Source: Psettodes erumei | Lineage: Eukaryota > Chordata > Actinopteri > Pleuronectiformes > Psettodidae | Assembly: GCA_016785225.1 (NCBI GenBank) | Contig: JAFBJZ010000457.1 | Span: forward strand, 1,674,001 to 1,738,000 | Direction: 5' to 3' | DNA: 64,000 nucleotides | Position numbers and translations under genes: made by a program | Notes under the pieces: model-generated | Seen by the model: the letters and a program-made list of their open reading frames with translations, nothing else | Told to the model about the DNA's origin: nothing | The model's database searches: none | Part shown: piece after piece, positions 52,821 to 63,395 of the stretch | Layout of the letters: the number at the start of each line of letters is the position of its first letter | Numbering within the stretch: the first letter of the stretch is position 1

Positions 52821-55800
52821 TCCTTGTGAGCTCAAGTGTTTTTCACTCCAGCATGGTAGATCCTGTTATATTTGGTGGGTAATGATATATGGGTTCACAC
52901 AATAAAAGAAAATGGGAGCACACTCCCATTAAGATAAGCGCTGCAGGCCAAGGAAACCCAGAAATGCCAGTGGCATATTGATTGCATGCCCTGTATTAAT
53001 AGTAGGGTTAGCTGCTGCTCTCTCAGCCTGGACATTTCAGCCGGCTTCGTGGTGCTACAACATCGAGCAGCAATGAAAACTAACCCCAAGTTTAACCGCG
53101 ATGAAAAACGGGACGAGTGCTGTAAAGCTGAAAGGAAGAGCCGCGATGCACTGGAGCGCACGGCGCAGCCCGATGTGGACTAGTTCAGCTCGGCGTATGC
53201 TCGAAGCCGGTGAGGCCGGCGTTGGTCATCATTTGACGCCGTGCATAATAAACGTGTCAAATAGAAGACAGAGCAAACAACTGATGTTTCTCCACTATGA
53301 GACTTGCTTGGTCCGTGGAGATGAGGGGGGAGACACTTCATGATCTGGGTTTTCACGCGTAGGCAAACATGCTGTAGGAGTGACTGCATTCGTGTCAGGT
53401 GCTGGTGAGTACCATGAAAAACGGTCAAAAATTAGTCACTCGTGGCGGTTGCGAGGTTTAGTAATTACCATTGATTACCGATCAATAATCAAAATATATG
53501 TCTCGGTGCCAGCTAATTAGCATCATTAACCATAAGCATGCTAATACAGAGAGAAATAACGACAGAAGCCTCGCTTTTTCTTCCTTTCTCTTTTTTTATT
53601 ACAATGCAGTCCATTTACATTTTAGTGCAGGATTTATTGGCTGTGCTGTCGGCACGTTGCTGATGGATATGTCTTATTTCATCAGGGCGTGTGACTTTCT
53701 GCGTGCGAACAGGTAGACATGCCGCACACGAAGCAGCGCTGCCAGTTGTTGTTTGCATGGTGAATAGCTTCGGTAAAATGTCACTGCATGTAAATTAGAG
53801 TATTTTTTTTCCTGCTACATTTTCCAATATCTTTGTGCAAATTATTAGTACATTCTACACACTTGGAATATTGACTCCAAGGCACATAGTTTTCCTCACA
53901 TGTGACGTCTTTTCATGTGACCTTTCCGGGTTGTGCAATCAATGACCGTCTCCTCCCGACTGAGGAAGAAGTCGTGTGAGGATGTTAGGCCATGGAGAAA
54001 GGGCTCACAGGAAGCAGCTTGGGGAGGAATGTAGATAAAGTACATGACTCTGAGAATTTATTTTACATCCAGCCTGCTACCAACAGTCAGTGGTGAGTGT
54101 TCTGGTGTCCTAAGCTAAATTTAGCCACAGGCGTGGTAGAACAAGAGATAGTGGGAGACATTTTTAGAACGGACGCTTTAAAATGACCCATTCTGTCGTG
54201 TAGCCATGAGGAATGCAAAACCTACTGTATATAGCAACTGTGTTCGCTGCTCACTTAAGACAAACAGCGTCGGAACAGTCGGCTGACACTGAAACTATGT
54301 CAATAAAGAGCCACCTGCAACACCCTAAACACACGGAGACACAAAGCATCTTCGGCGTTCGCTCCCGTTGAACCAGTGTGTCTAAGTGTGAGCAGCAAGT
54401 GCGACTTGTTGACACCAGCGTGCGGTTGTGTCAACGACTGCAAACAGTCTGGCAGCTGTCACGGGGGGATACCTGAGTTATTAACACCCCGAGCTGCGCG
54501 GCAGAGTTGCCCAGTTTTACACATCCACATATCTGATCCTCCACAAACCGCCTGGATATTCAGCGCTCCTCATTTTCTTCACCACCAGCAGAACTGACAG
54601 ATCTGACGGCACAATCTTGTCGGGAAAACAGTAAAAACATGTCCCCTCTGATAAAAAAAAAGAAAGAAAGAAAAAGAAAACTGGTTTGCCTCTGGGGTAG
54701 TTTTTTTTTTTTTTGGCAACCTGGCGTGTTATTCCAGATTTTCGGGGGTGTGTAAATCTGTTTACAAAACTGGAATTGTAAAATAACGCCCAGGACCGCT
54801 GCTCCAAAACTGTCATTATGCAATATCATCAATCCCAAGCCCAGAAAGACGAAGCCGTGATGGGAGCCACAGCACCAATCTGGAAGGAAGGATTTTTAAT
54901 TACCAGAAGAGAGCAGGTGATATCGTTTGCTTGGTAATTTTAGACATGGATCATTTCTCACAAAACCATAAATAGAAGTTGTTGGCTGAGGGGACTGGCA
55001 ACTGCACAATATTCTGCTGAGTGGGCAGTTTCACCTTCACTACCGATGAAGGCATCGACATCTGTGTGCAACTGTACACGAGTGATAACGTGAAGAAGTT
55101 TCATGGTGGTCTGTATTCTTCCCAGATGTTCATCAACGATACAAAATTGGAACAAAGATGAGATTCTGAAAAAGCTGCGCGAGTTAAATGCGAAAAGACT
55201 ATTTGGACTCTCTCCCCTCCTCATGTCCCTTGGAAATGACATGTATAATAACAACAACGTATGCTGATCGGCAACACCAGTAAAACCAGCCGATGGGTGT
55301 ATTGTTACCATGTGCTGCTGTGCTATCTTTATGTACTTACATTCTGCCAATTTTTTCCGATAGGAAGAATCATGAAAGTCATTTTTATTTATCAACTTCA
55401 GGAAACACCTTCATGCGCTTCACTGTTGTACGTTACTGGTGTGGCCTGATAGGCCTGTGGCACATAAACTGTCAGAGTGAGGGATTTCTACAAGGCTGAC
55501 CCGGCTCCTGTACAGCTGCATTCTCTCCCGACCAGAGAGACTCACCTATTATTCTAGTGCGACCCCCCCCCAACCCACCATGCACGCACAAACACAGACA
55601 CGCTTCCTGTGCTCTGAAAAACTACAATCACTTCCGACCTGCGCTGGCCTCTTACACCAAGACAACATGTCCGTTAATGGAAAGTGGAGCGAGTCATTAA
55701 AGCGGCTGGCGTGGCCTGGCTGCGCTCACATGCGCACTTTTTCTCCCCAACACGCGAACAGCGTGACCCGGCGGTGCTCAGGCCTAATCCGAGCGCTATC

Positions 55801-57423
55801 TCTGGGAAGCAGACAGACTGCGGGGCCCCGTAGCGTGGCGCTACCATCTTTTTCTGCTCATTACCGGCTCGAGGCTCCTCAACACAGATAGAGGCAATGA
55901 AGGGGAACCTCAATAAATGATCAGTGCGCTCTGCCAGCGCCGACGCAGGCTGCATCTGCTGTGTCCCCGTTGTCGTTCCCATCACGCTCCCTCACTGATT
56001 GTACAACCCGTAACCTCTCCAGGACGACAGCGCAAACCCTCCAAAATCTGCCACACAAGCAGGTGGATGAGTCGGCCCAGTCTAATGACCTAAATTTGGC
56101 TAAGGAAGTGGTTGATTGCCCAGGCCTGGAGGACCGTAGAAGCCCACCTCTTCTAAAGCCCCGGAGGGATAAATGAGGCCCATTATGCAGAAGTTTGTAA
56201 TGATGCTTCTGATTAGTGAGACGTCTGGGGGGTATTGGCCCTATGCTCATCACAGCGCTGTTCAGCACTTTAAGACCCCCATAAAGATTAGTGAGGTTTT
56301 TTTTTAATTTTTTTTTTTGAGAAGAGATGAAGAAAGCAGGAGGCATGTACCTAATGAAGTCTCAGGCTTATATCATGACAGGATAATTACAGCGAATGCT
56401 CCCAGCCAACACTTCAAAGGACACTTCATCCCTGTGCCAACGCCAAGCAGCACATCTCAACAATCAGGATGACCTGACCTAAATCCGGTCCCCCTGGCTC
56501 GCCAGACCTCTGCGGAGTCAACCACATTAGAGTAGACTCAATATACTGGTACAAGAAGCGCAGGGGAGTTACTCCCGCTGACTTTGTTGCAGGAACGTAC
56601 TGACACGTTGGTCCTGTAGGATGTAACAGGATGTCGCGTGCAGCGTCAGCCGCACTCGTGTGCTCTGCAAGTGTGGAAACGTGCAAACACATGAACACTT
56701 ACCCGACTTGATTCAGACGCTGCGTCATTTTGTGCCACATGACACGCGAAGCGCCAGATGAAGGCGGTGATGCAGGGATCAGATGTACTCAGAGTTTATA
56801 TGAAATGCATTACACGCATTTCCCTCGTTCCCCTCCCTACTGATGTTTCGTGAGCCTGCAGACATTTGCGTTATCGATCAGACAGGCGCACCAGTCTGTG
56901 AAGGGTGTTAACCTGTCGTGTGAGTCGCACCTTGCACATCATGTAGCAGAAGCAGAGATGCCTCGTCTTTTTTAACAGGCATGCTTAAAACAGAGGACGA
57001 TGGTATGATACGTGCAGCGCCTTAATTTAGCAAAATGCTAAATCCAAACACAACAGTGCCGGAACATTCTCCATGCCATTCATATACAGCTGGGTAATAG
57101 TGAGTACAAAAGGAGAAACACAAAACACTCCCAAAATGCTGTTTCACCCAATAGTGAAATCGTAAGATGCCTTGAAGAGATTGCACACGTTTTACAAGTT
57201 ACTGGACAATGTTTCTGGCGAATCCATTAATTATGTTCTTTCAGAGCAGGTTGAGGACGAGACATTAGCTTCTGGGGGATAAGATAAACCGTATCGCCAC
57301 AATGTGAAAGACTCGGCTGTTCCCCTACGCGGGGAAATAAGCGCGGGGTACAGAGTAAGGAGGAACTGCAAAACGGCAGGGGCTTAACTGTGTTAAAACA
57401 ATATGTGAGAATGTTTTACTTAC

Positions 57424-57500
57424 GGAGCCAGCATGCGAGGCCATTTTGATAATTGCAGCGACGTCCTAACTGGCAAGGGCCGCTTCCAGCACCGGAAGTG
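57424..57500 (-). promoter_or_regulatory. candidate minus-strand TATA-less promoter with short ATG-bearing first exon
   Basis: Read on the minus strand there is a perfect ETS/GABP-type site (CACTTCCGGT, 57,500-57,491) preceded by GCGCGCC. Then comes CAAAATGGCC (57,448-57,439), which is both a YY1-type element and an ATG in good context (57,444). Seven codons (MASHAGS) end at 57,424 directly before a consensus GTAAGT donor in phase 0. This is the layout of a housekeeping first exon pointing opposite to insyn1. No matching second exon could be recognised to the left, so it may equally be a non-coding antisense transcript or chance. Confidence 0.35.
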
Positions 57501-60500
57501 GCGCGCAGGGGAAGGCTGGAAATCCACGGTTACATGTAGAGAAAGAAAATAAGCACTCAGACGCGTTTGGATGGCTCCGCTGAAACACATTTCCGATTCT
57601 TCCCTTGGAAAAAAAAAAAAAGTAATGGCGTGTTCGACGCCGGATGCTGCATAATTAACAAACAAGCGCAGCGAACATCTCTCAATCTTCTCTGAAAATG
57701 ACTCCTGGAAGAACGGGTGGCACAGGAACAGATGGAGAGAGGCCACTTGAACACAGCGTAATGAGGCGATCCGCAGAAAATTCACTCATACCACGTGCAT
57801 TTCAAATGAACCCAGTGAGGGTGTTATGTCTCATTTATTTTGGTAACTCACACCTGATTTTTTTTTTTTTGAATCAGTAACATATATAAGACTTAGAAAC
57901 GAAGGCGATAGTCATATGTTTAGCAGTCAACAAAACTGCTATTCATACAGAGTCATCATAAAAATTATTATTCCAGTTAAAACATCTGTTTAAAGATCAA
58001 CAGACTGATTACAGATAAACAAATAAATGACCCCCCCACCCCCACCCCCCAATCTGAGGCAATTTTACACCCAAAGTGTCCCCCATTTACTGACTTTGAC
58101 CTCCATCTATTTTTCAACAACACATGAAAACCATTGTGGAGTAACCTGTTCGCCCGCGAAAATCCCACTACATTTTCAATCAGTATTAACGGAGGAAAAG
58201 AAACAGGTAGCCCCACTCATGATAAATAAATCACGATAGCAGGCGGAGCTGAACACGGGACAGAGCGATCTTTTACCCATATCACCACTCCGCCCGAGAA
58301 GAGGCTCTTCAGAGAGTTTCTACATTACTGACCGTCACTCCTGGATTATCCTCGCCTGTCTTTCCCACCGCCGCGCCTTTCTGTCACAGACAAAACTCCA
58401 AGTGCCCTCTTTCGCTCTGACCCTCAATTACCCGGCCCAATCATCTCAGACAGGTGTTGAGGTACAGTAATAAAGCCTGGGCTGATGCTGCCAGGGCGGC
58501 CTCTCTTTTAAAGCACCTGTGAGAGATCTGAAATGACCGAGCCCTGCTGTTGATCAGGTGCTGTGACCACAGTTGACTCGTGGCTGCTGGCTGATAGCGT
58601 GCAGCGAAAAAGAGAGAGGGGAAAAAAAATCACCAGTTATTGCTCTGTATGGTCTGTACAAACAAGTTCAGGTGTGCTTCGTGTTGCCGTGGCGATCCTG
58701 CTCCTACAGACGATGGACCATATGGTCGCCGTCGGGCAGAAACCTTGTATTAACTGAAACCGTTAGTTTTCGGGAAGAAATAAAAAAGTGTGTTGAGGAC
58801 AATTTAATACCACGAGATTTACTTTATTTAGAAGCTTGTGTTACTTTAACATTGGTTAAAATTTTGTAGAAAACAAGGGACAAACTTAAGAGTGACCAAC
58901 AGTATTGAATTACAAAGGAAAATAAAAAAACATGATGACAGTGACAATGTTCTAAATTGTTGTTTCCAAGAAAACCCAAACTGTTTATTGCTGTAATTTG
59001 TGTGAGAATTGCAGATATCATCACAGCGGCTGCCGCAGGACGCGGTTTACAGTTTAGAAAGCAGGTGAAGTTGTCAGCAGAGACACTGAGAGACTATCAA
59101 AGTCTTCCGTTCAACTCAAATCCCCAGCACTCGCAGCACATCCACGCTCACACGGTGAACGGAGGCTTTTCAGTCACGAGGATGTGCCAGCTCTGCGTCA
59201 TAAACTGTGCAGAGTGATAGCGCCATAAAGTCCGCGGGGGCTACGCGTCCCGGCTCCAGAGGTTTATCACAGCTCCAAGCTGCATAGCCACAGTCGGACG
59301 TATTTGGGGAAACAAAACAAAGGGGAGGAGAAACAGCAGTAACGCCGGCACTAGTTATTTGACCCATAGGTCTCCATACATTTCACACATGCAGCTCAGT
59401 GGGTTTTCCGCCCACACAGGTGTTTTCAATTATCCAGGCTGATAAGACTGGTGCGCAGGATTATTACGTTTTGCTACAGTAAACACAAGCTGGTTATTTC
59501 ACGGGGAATGAGCATTGGACTAATTGTGTTTACTCTCACAATATTTCCTACTCTTACCTACTGCAGGAAAATCTGTAAAAGGCGCGTTATCGTCACTGAT
59601 GCGCAGATCTGATGGGGTTTGTGACGTCTCATAATTACTTCTGCCCTCCATTTTGGACTCTTGTACATTTTCATGACGTGTTTTCTATTTCAAACACACT
59701 GTGGCCATTGTTAATGACTGGTTCCTGATGCGTCCATTCATCCTCTGCGCCGAAGCTATCCGCTCCCCTGATTCACTCGGCAGTGCCTCCATCACACGTT
59801 TGCTGCCTGGGAGAGAAAGCAGAGACGAGTGCTCATTGTTGCTTCACTGAGCATGTGCTGCATTGTGACCCAGAAAGATTCAGAAGACCCTCGGAGCCGA
59901 GACAGTTATCAAACTAAATTAGCCTACATACCGCAGGCAGGGGTCAGACCAACCAGCATCGGGAGCTCGCCCAGCTTACTGCTGATGCTCGGGAAGAGAG
60001 CATTTTAAAATGGAATATAGCCAGTCATGAGCCACTGCAGGGAAACAGCAAGGAATTAGATGAGAAGCTCAAAAATGTATATTTGCAGTTCTTTTTACCT
60101 TTCCTTCAACATGCCACAGTGCAGCGTCTGAGTTCAAACGGTGTCAAATAAAAATGACTGGAGGAATTATTTAAAATGACTTGCTGCTCATTGCAATAAG
60201 TGTTAACCAATCAATAGTCCGCACTGGTGTCAAGGCAGGCCCGTGAAATACATCTGACAGATAATTTTTTAACTCCCTGATTAAATTAAGTCCCTCGCTC
60301 AAGTCGTGTGATCAAGTACACGAAGCCATCCAGCCTCCTACGCGTCTGAGAAACATCTTACATTAACAGCCCCACGAGTGAAAAGTCTGCAAATCACACA
60401 GCAAACAGGTTGAGTAATTCAAGGATTAGAGGATTCACACAGCCCAATTCCCTCCGGGCAGCCTGCCAATAGAGAAGCACGGTCCAGGTGCTCACGAGGT

Positions 60501-61671
60501 GCACGATGCCACAACTGGCAGATCGGCAGAAAAGCTCACTGACGGATGATCCGGCGCGACGCGTGCAGACGTATACGGCCAGAATTTAACTGCAGCCGGT
60601 TCGATGTCAATATTAAGAGCTCAGGAGGAGCTACAGATTTTATTTTTTTTTTCCAAATGCCGGAGTGAGGAAAGGGGCAGCATCTCGTCTAACTTCGCAC
60701 CAGTGTTCTTATTTTGGATTCAAGGATTTAGTGAGCAAGCTTATAGCGGACTCAACTCATCTCCTCATTTGCGTAAGATCATTAAGCTCATCGAGGTCAG
60801 CCGCCGAGACTGCCCCGCAGACCACCTGAGCCGTCAGTGTTCGGAGCGGTGCCCCTCATCCATCTCAGCCCGACACTCATTATTTCGCTTTTAAAGTCGG
60901 ACGAATCAGAGTTTTAATCCGACATGCAGGGATGAGACTCTGCGTGTTGTTGATACAAACGTGCTCATTTGTAATCATAAAAGCCAGAGAGAAGCAAACA
61001 CTGCATATAATTAGAATACAGGCACACAAAAAAAACATCATGTTCCACAAATCTCAGGGTAAAACTTTCTCTGCTATTCAGCTGCAATTATTTAGCACAC
61101 CCGTACAGACATGTTCTAAAAAAACAAAAAAACCCCAAACTTCATGGGGCTCAAACCACGAGGCTCAATTGTCGAACGGTTCGGGAAAACGTATCATTTA
61201 CAAGCTCCAGTACACACATGCTGAGTGTTTTCATTTTACAATGGATTGTTGTTGAGAGCAGAACATGCTGATTGAAGGTGCTAAAATGTCAAGTATAGAG
61301 GGCATGGATTTTAAGTGTTGTCAGCAAACCGGGCTGATTTCAGCTGAAGTGCTTTCAATTCATCAGCCACTCATCACCATGGCTGCTGATGATGGAGGCG
61401 CTGAGGTTACGTTTGAGGTGACAGTAACCGAAATGCTTTTATTCGATGCATTTCTGTGCAGCGGGTGAACATTTGGGTTCGGGGTTTTTTTCGACGTGGA
61501 CGTCACAATAGCCCTGGAATTAAAATTTACATCAGCGAACAAGTGTCCCAGGCACTGGGTTAAGTGTACCAGAAGCTAGGAGAGGTTCTTCTCCATCCAT
61601 CCCGGCGGCTATGCAGTCCAGCGTTGAGGCAAAATGAACCAGCCCCTGGAGTGGCAGTGTGCAGCGTCCAC
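57501..61671. other. intron interior, nothing assigned
   Basis: Complex DNA with scattered CpG-richer patches (58,240-58,450 and 60,540-60,620) and no recognisable genes or repeats. Confidence 0.4.
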
Positions 61672-61749
61672 CGCTCATCGAAGAGGCTTCTTCAGCTCTT
61701 CTCTCACGCCTTCCCTCTCTCAGAGCTGAAGAAGCCTGCGCGATGAGCG
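61672..61749. repeat. 28-bp inverted repeat (hairpin), head-to-head copies of the same repeat family
   Basis: The left arm (61,672-61,699) and right arm (61,722-61,749) are reverse complements at 25 of 28 positions. They are separated by 22 bases, mostly pyrimidine. The shared arm core is AGGCTTCTTCAGCTCT. Each arm resembles the repeat seen at 44,798, so this is probably two copies facing each other. It lies about 830 bases upstream of the insyn1 exon 2 acceptor and would form a long hairpin in the pre-mRNA. Confidence 0.7.
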
Positions 61750-62174
61750 CTGATGCATCCTCAACACTACGACCTCATTCCAGCGGATATTTAATTTGGT
61801 CTCCCTGTAGCATAAAGCTAATTTACAACACCTGTCCACGGGAGTTCTTGGCACATATAAAAACAATTTTAAAACCATGAACAAACAATTAAGGATTTAT
61901 GAATGAAAAGTCGTGTAACAGCGAGCCGTAAAGGCAAACACAGATCTATTAGCAGCTGCGAATAAATCGTAGCTTTTGTTGAACCTGCCTGTGGGGGGGA
62001 AATCAGTGGGATGTAAAGCATCTGGAAATTTCATGGAATGGAGTATCGGATAAGCTGTCACACAGATTTATATTTTATATTTATATATTATTTATATATT
62101 ATCATTGAGTGAATTTCAAAATTAGTGATTAAGATGGAGTGAGCAATTCTGAAGAGAAAAGCTTGGCTATTTGA

Positions 62175-62186
62175 CCCCCCCCCCCC
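62175..62186. repeat. poly(C) run near the insyn1 exon 2 acceptor
   Basis: Twelve C residues about 390 bases upstream of exon 2. Confidence 0.9.
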
Positions 62187-62576
62187 ATTTGGGTGCCCCT
62201 CCCCTAAATTCCCCCCGTGTGCACTTTCGAGGCAATGATGCAATGGTGGAGTTCAGAGCGTCTCAGAAGGTGTTGAAGAGATGACTCTTTCTCAAACCTG
62301 AACCAAACGTGACGATAACACGTCAAATAATCAGACACAAGCAAACACTTCTTCGATCCATCCAGCATCAGTACAATCCACCGGTTGTACAGTGGCGGAC
62401 AGACTGACCAATCAACCAGTGCGACCACCTCGTCAGTGACACGGCTACAAAATAAACATCTATAAAAAGTAACTGGAACTGAATTAAACCTGTCTGTGCT
62501 CCACTGTGTCCCCAAAACTTGCTTCTCCGCAGTAACTCATCAGTACCTCTCTCGTGCTCTCCCCTCTCTCCTGCAG

Positions 62577-63395
62577 GTGGTGGGTCAGATCGATAAACTA
62601 ACGTCCGACTTTGACTTTGACCTGGATCCAGATGACTGGACGGTGGCCACGGCCAGCAGCACGTCCAGCAGCGAGCGGGGTTTGGGCGAGGCCTTCAGGC
62701 TGGACTTCCTCAATGCGGATGTGCTTTCTGATAGCTGGGAGTTCTGCAGCTACCTGGAGGCTGCCGGCGCCTCTTCCCGCAGGCCCGGCGAACAACCGGG
62801 AGATCTACGACCGGAGCTGGGCCGCGGGACCATCCCCACCCAGACGCAGAGCCCGACTCCGCCCCCCGCCACTGCCTCCGTCTACTCCCAGATGAACGGC
62901 GGGCTGCCCATCCCCAACGGGCCCCGCATCATCACTCCGGACTCGTCCAGCGAGGAGGCCAGCAGCTCCACGCACAGCCACAAGACGTCCCGTACCTCCG
63001 GCACAAGAGAACGAGTGCGCTTCAGTGACAAAATCCTGTACCACGCGTTGTGCTGCGACGACGACGAGGAGGAGGAGCAGGATGAGCTGCAGGAGGACAA
63101 GAGCGGCTGCGCGACACCGGATAGTGATACCGAGCCCAGTCTCCTGGCCAGCTCGGTCGTCCCCAAGCGTTCTTCCTCCGAGCACTCGCTCCTCCATAAC
63201 TGTCTGGACCCTTCCTACGTCTCCTCGCCAATGAAAGGGACCACAGGAGCTCACACGCTACCCAGGAAAGGTCTCCTAAACCCCGGCTGCCGCAAAAAAC
63301 TGTTACGAAATAGCAGCACACAGACTGTCTCTGACAAGAGCACCCAAACTGTACTGCCCTATATTCCAACCAAACAGAAAACAAAGGACCACTGA
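62577..63395 (+). CDS. insyn1: insyn1 coding exon 2 (residues 49-320 and stop)
   Basis: Terminal coding exon, entered at a strong acceptor (long CT-rich tract, CTGCAG ending at 62,576) in phase 0 and closed by TGA at 63,393-63,395. Joined to exon 1 it gives 320 residues, close to the roughly 290 of the human protein as I recall it. Visible blocks are: residues 49-69, the end of the helical region and VVGQIDKLTSDFDFDLDPDD; 98-106, LSDSWEFCS; a Pro/Ser/Thr-rich linker at 113-148; 154-177, MNGGLPIPNGPR followed by TPDSSSEEA; 191-208, TRERVRFSDKILYHALCC; an acidic Asp/Glu run at 209-222; and the C-terminus 292-310 with two TQT motifs (296-298 and 304-306). There is no signal peptide or membrane segment, which fits a cytoplasmic scaffold. 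Third codon positions are GC-rich, unlike the flanking intron. No frameshift or stop interrupts the exon. Confidence 0.95.
   Translation: MVGQIDKLTSDFDFDLDPDDWTVATASSTSSSERGLGEAFRLDFLNADVLSDSWEFCSYLEAAGASSRRPGEQPGDLRPELGRGTIPTQTQSPTPPPATASVYSQMNGGLPIPNGPRIITPDSSSEEASSSTHSHKTSRTSGTRERVRFSDKILYHALCCDDDEEEEQDELQEDKSGCATPDSDTEPSLLASSVVPKRSSSEHSLLHNCLDPSYVSSPMKGTTGAHTLPRKGLLNPGCRKKLLRNSSTQTVSDKSTQTVLPYIPTKQKTKDH

Larger units (their letters stand above)
46375..57423. other. intron interior, nothing firmly assigned
   Basis: Beyond the features listed, a CpG-rich patch at 53,040-53,230 carries a 65-codon open frame (52,986-53,183) and a possible GTGAGG donor near 53,208. A 145-codon minus-strand open frame lies at 54,958-55,395. 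Neither resembles a known protein. The sequence just after the LINE fragment (46,375-46,600) may be part of another dispersed repeat. Confidence 0.35.
25489..62576 (+). other. insyn1: insyn1 intron between the two coding exons (about 37 kb)
   Basis: The intron runs from GTGAGG at 25,489 to CTGCAG at 62,576 and interrupts the reading frame in phase 0. The join restores the conserved run from the helix (ELRE) into VVGQIDKLTSDFDF. Most of it is complex, non-repetitive DNA with scattered microsatellites. The recognisable repeats, regulatory-type motifs and candidate exons inside it are listed separately. No other protein gene with a recognisable family is visible on either strand. Confidence 0.9.

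Noticed and set aside
56692..56790. minus-strand exon ending at GTAAGT (donor near 56,697)
   Set aside because: There is a good donor and a short ATG frame, but no acceptable acceptor and no link to the 57.4-kb candidate exon.
62805..63254. 149-codon minus-strand open frame opposite insyn1 exon 2
   Set aside because: It is the antisense shadow of GC-rich coding sequence. The plus strand encodes the recognised INSYN1 protein here.
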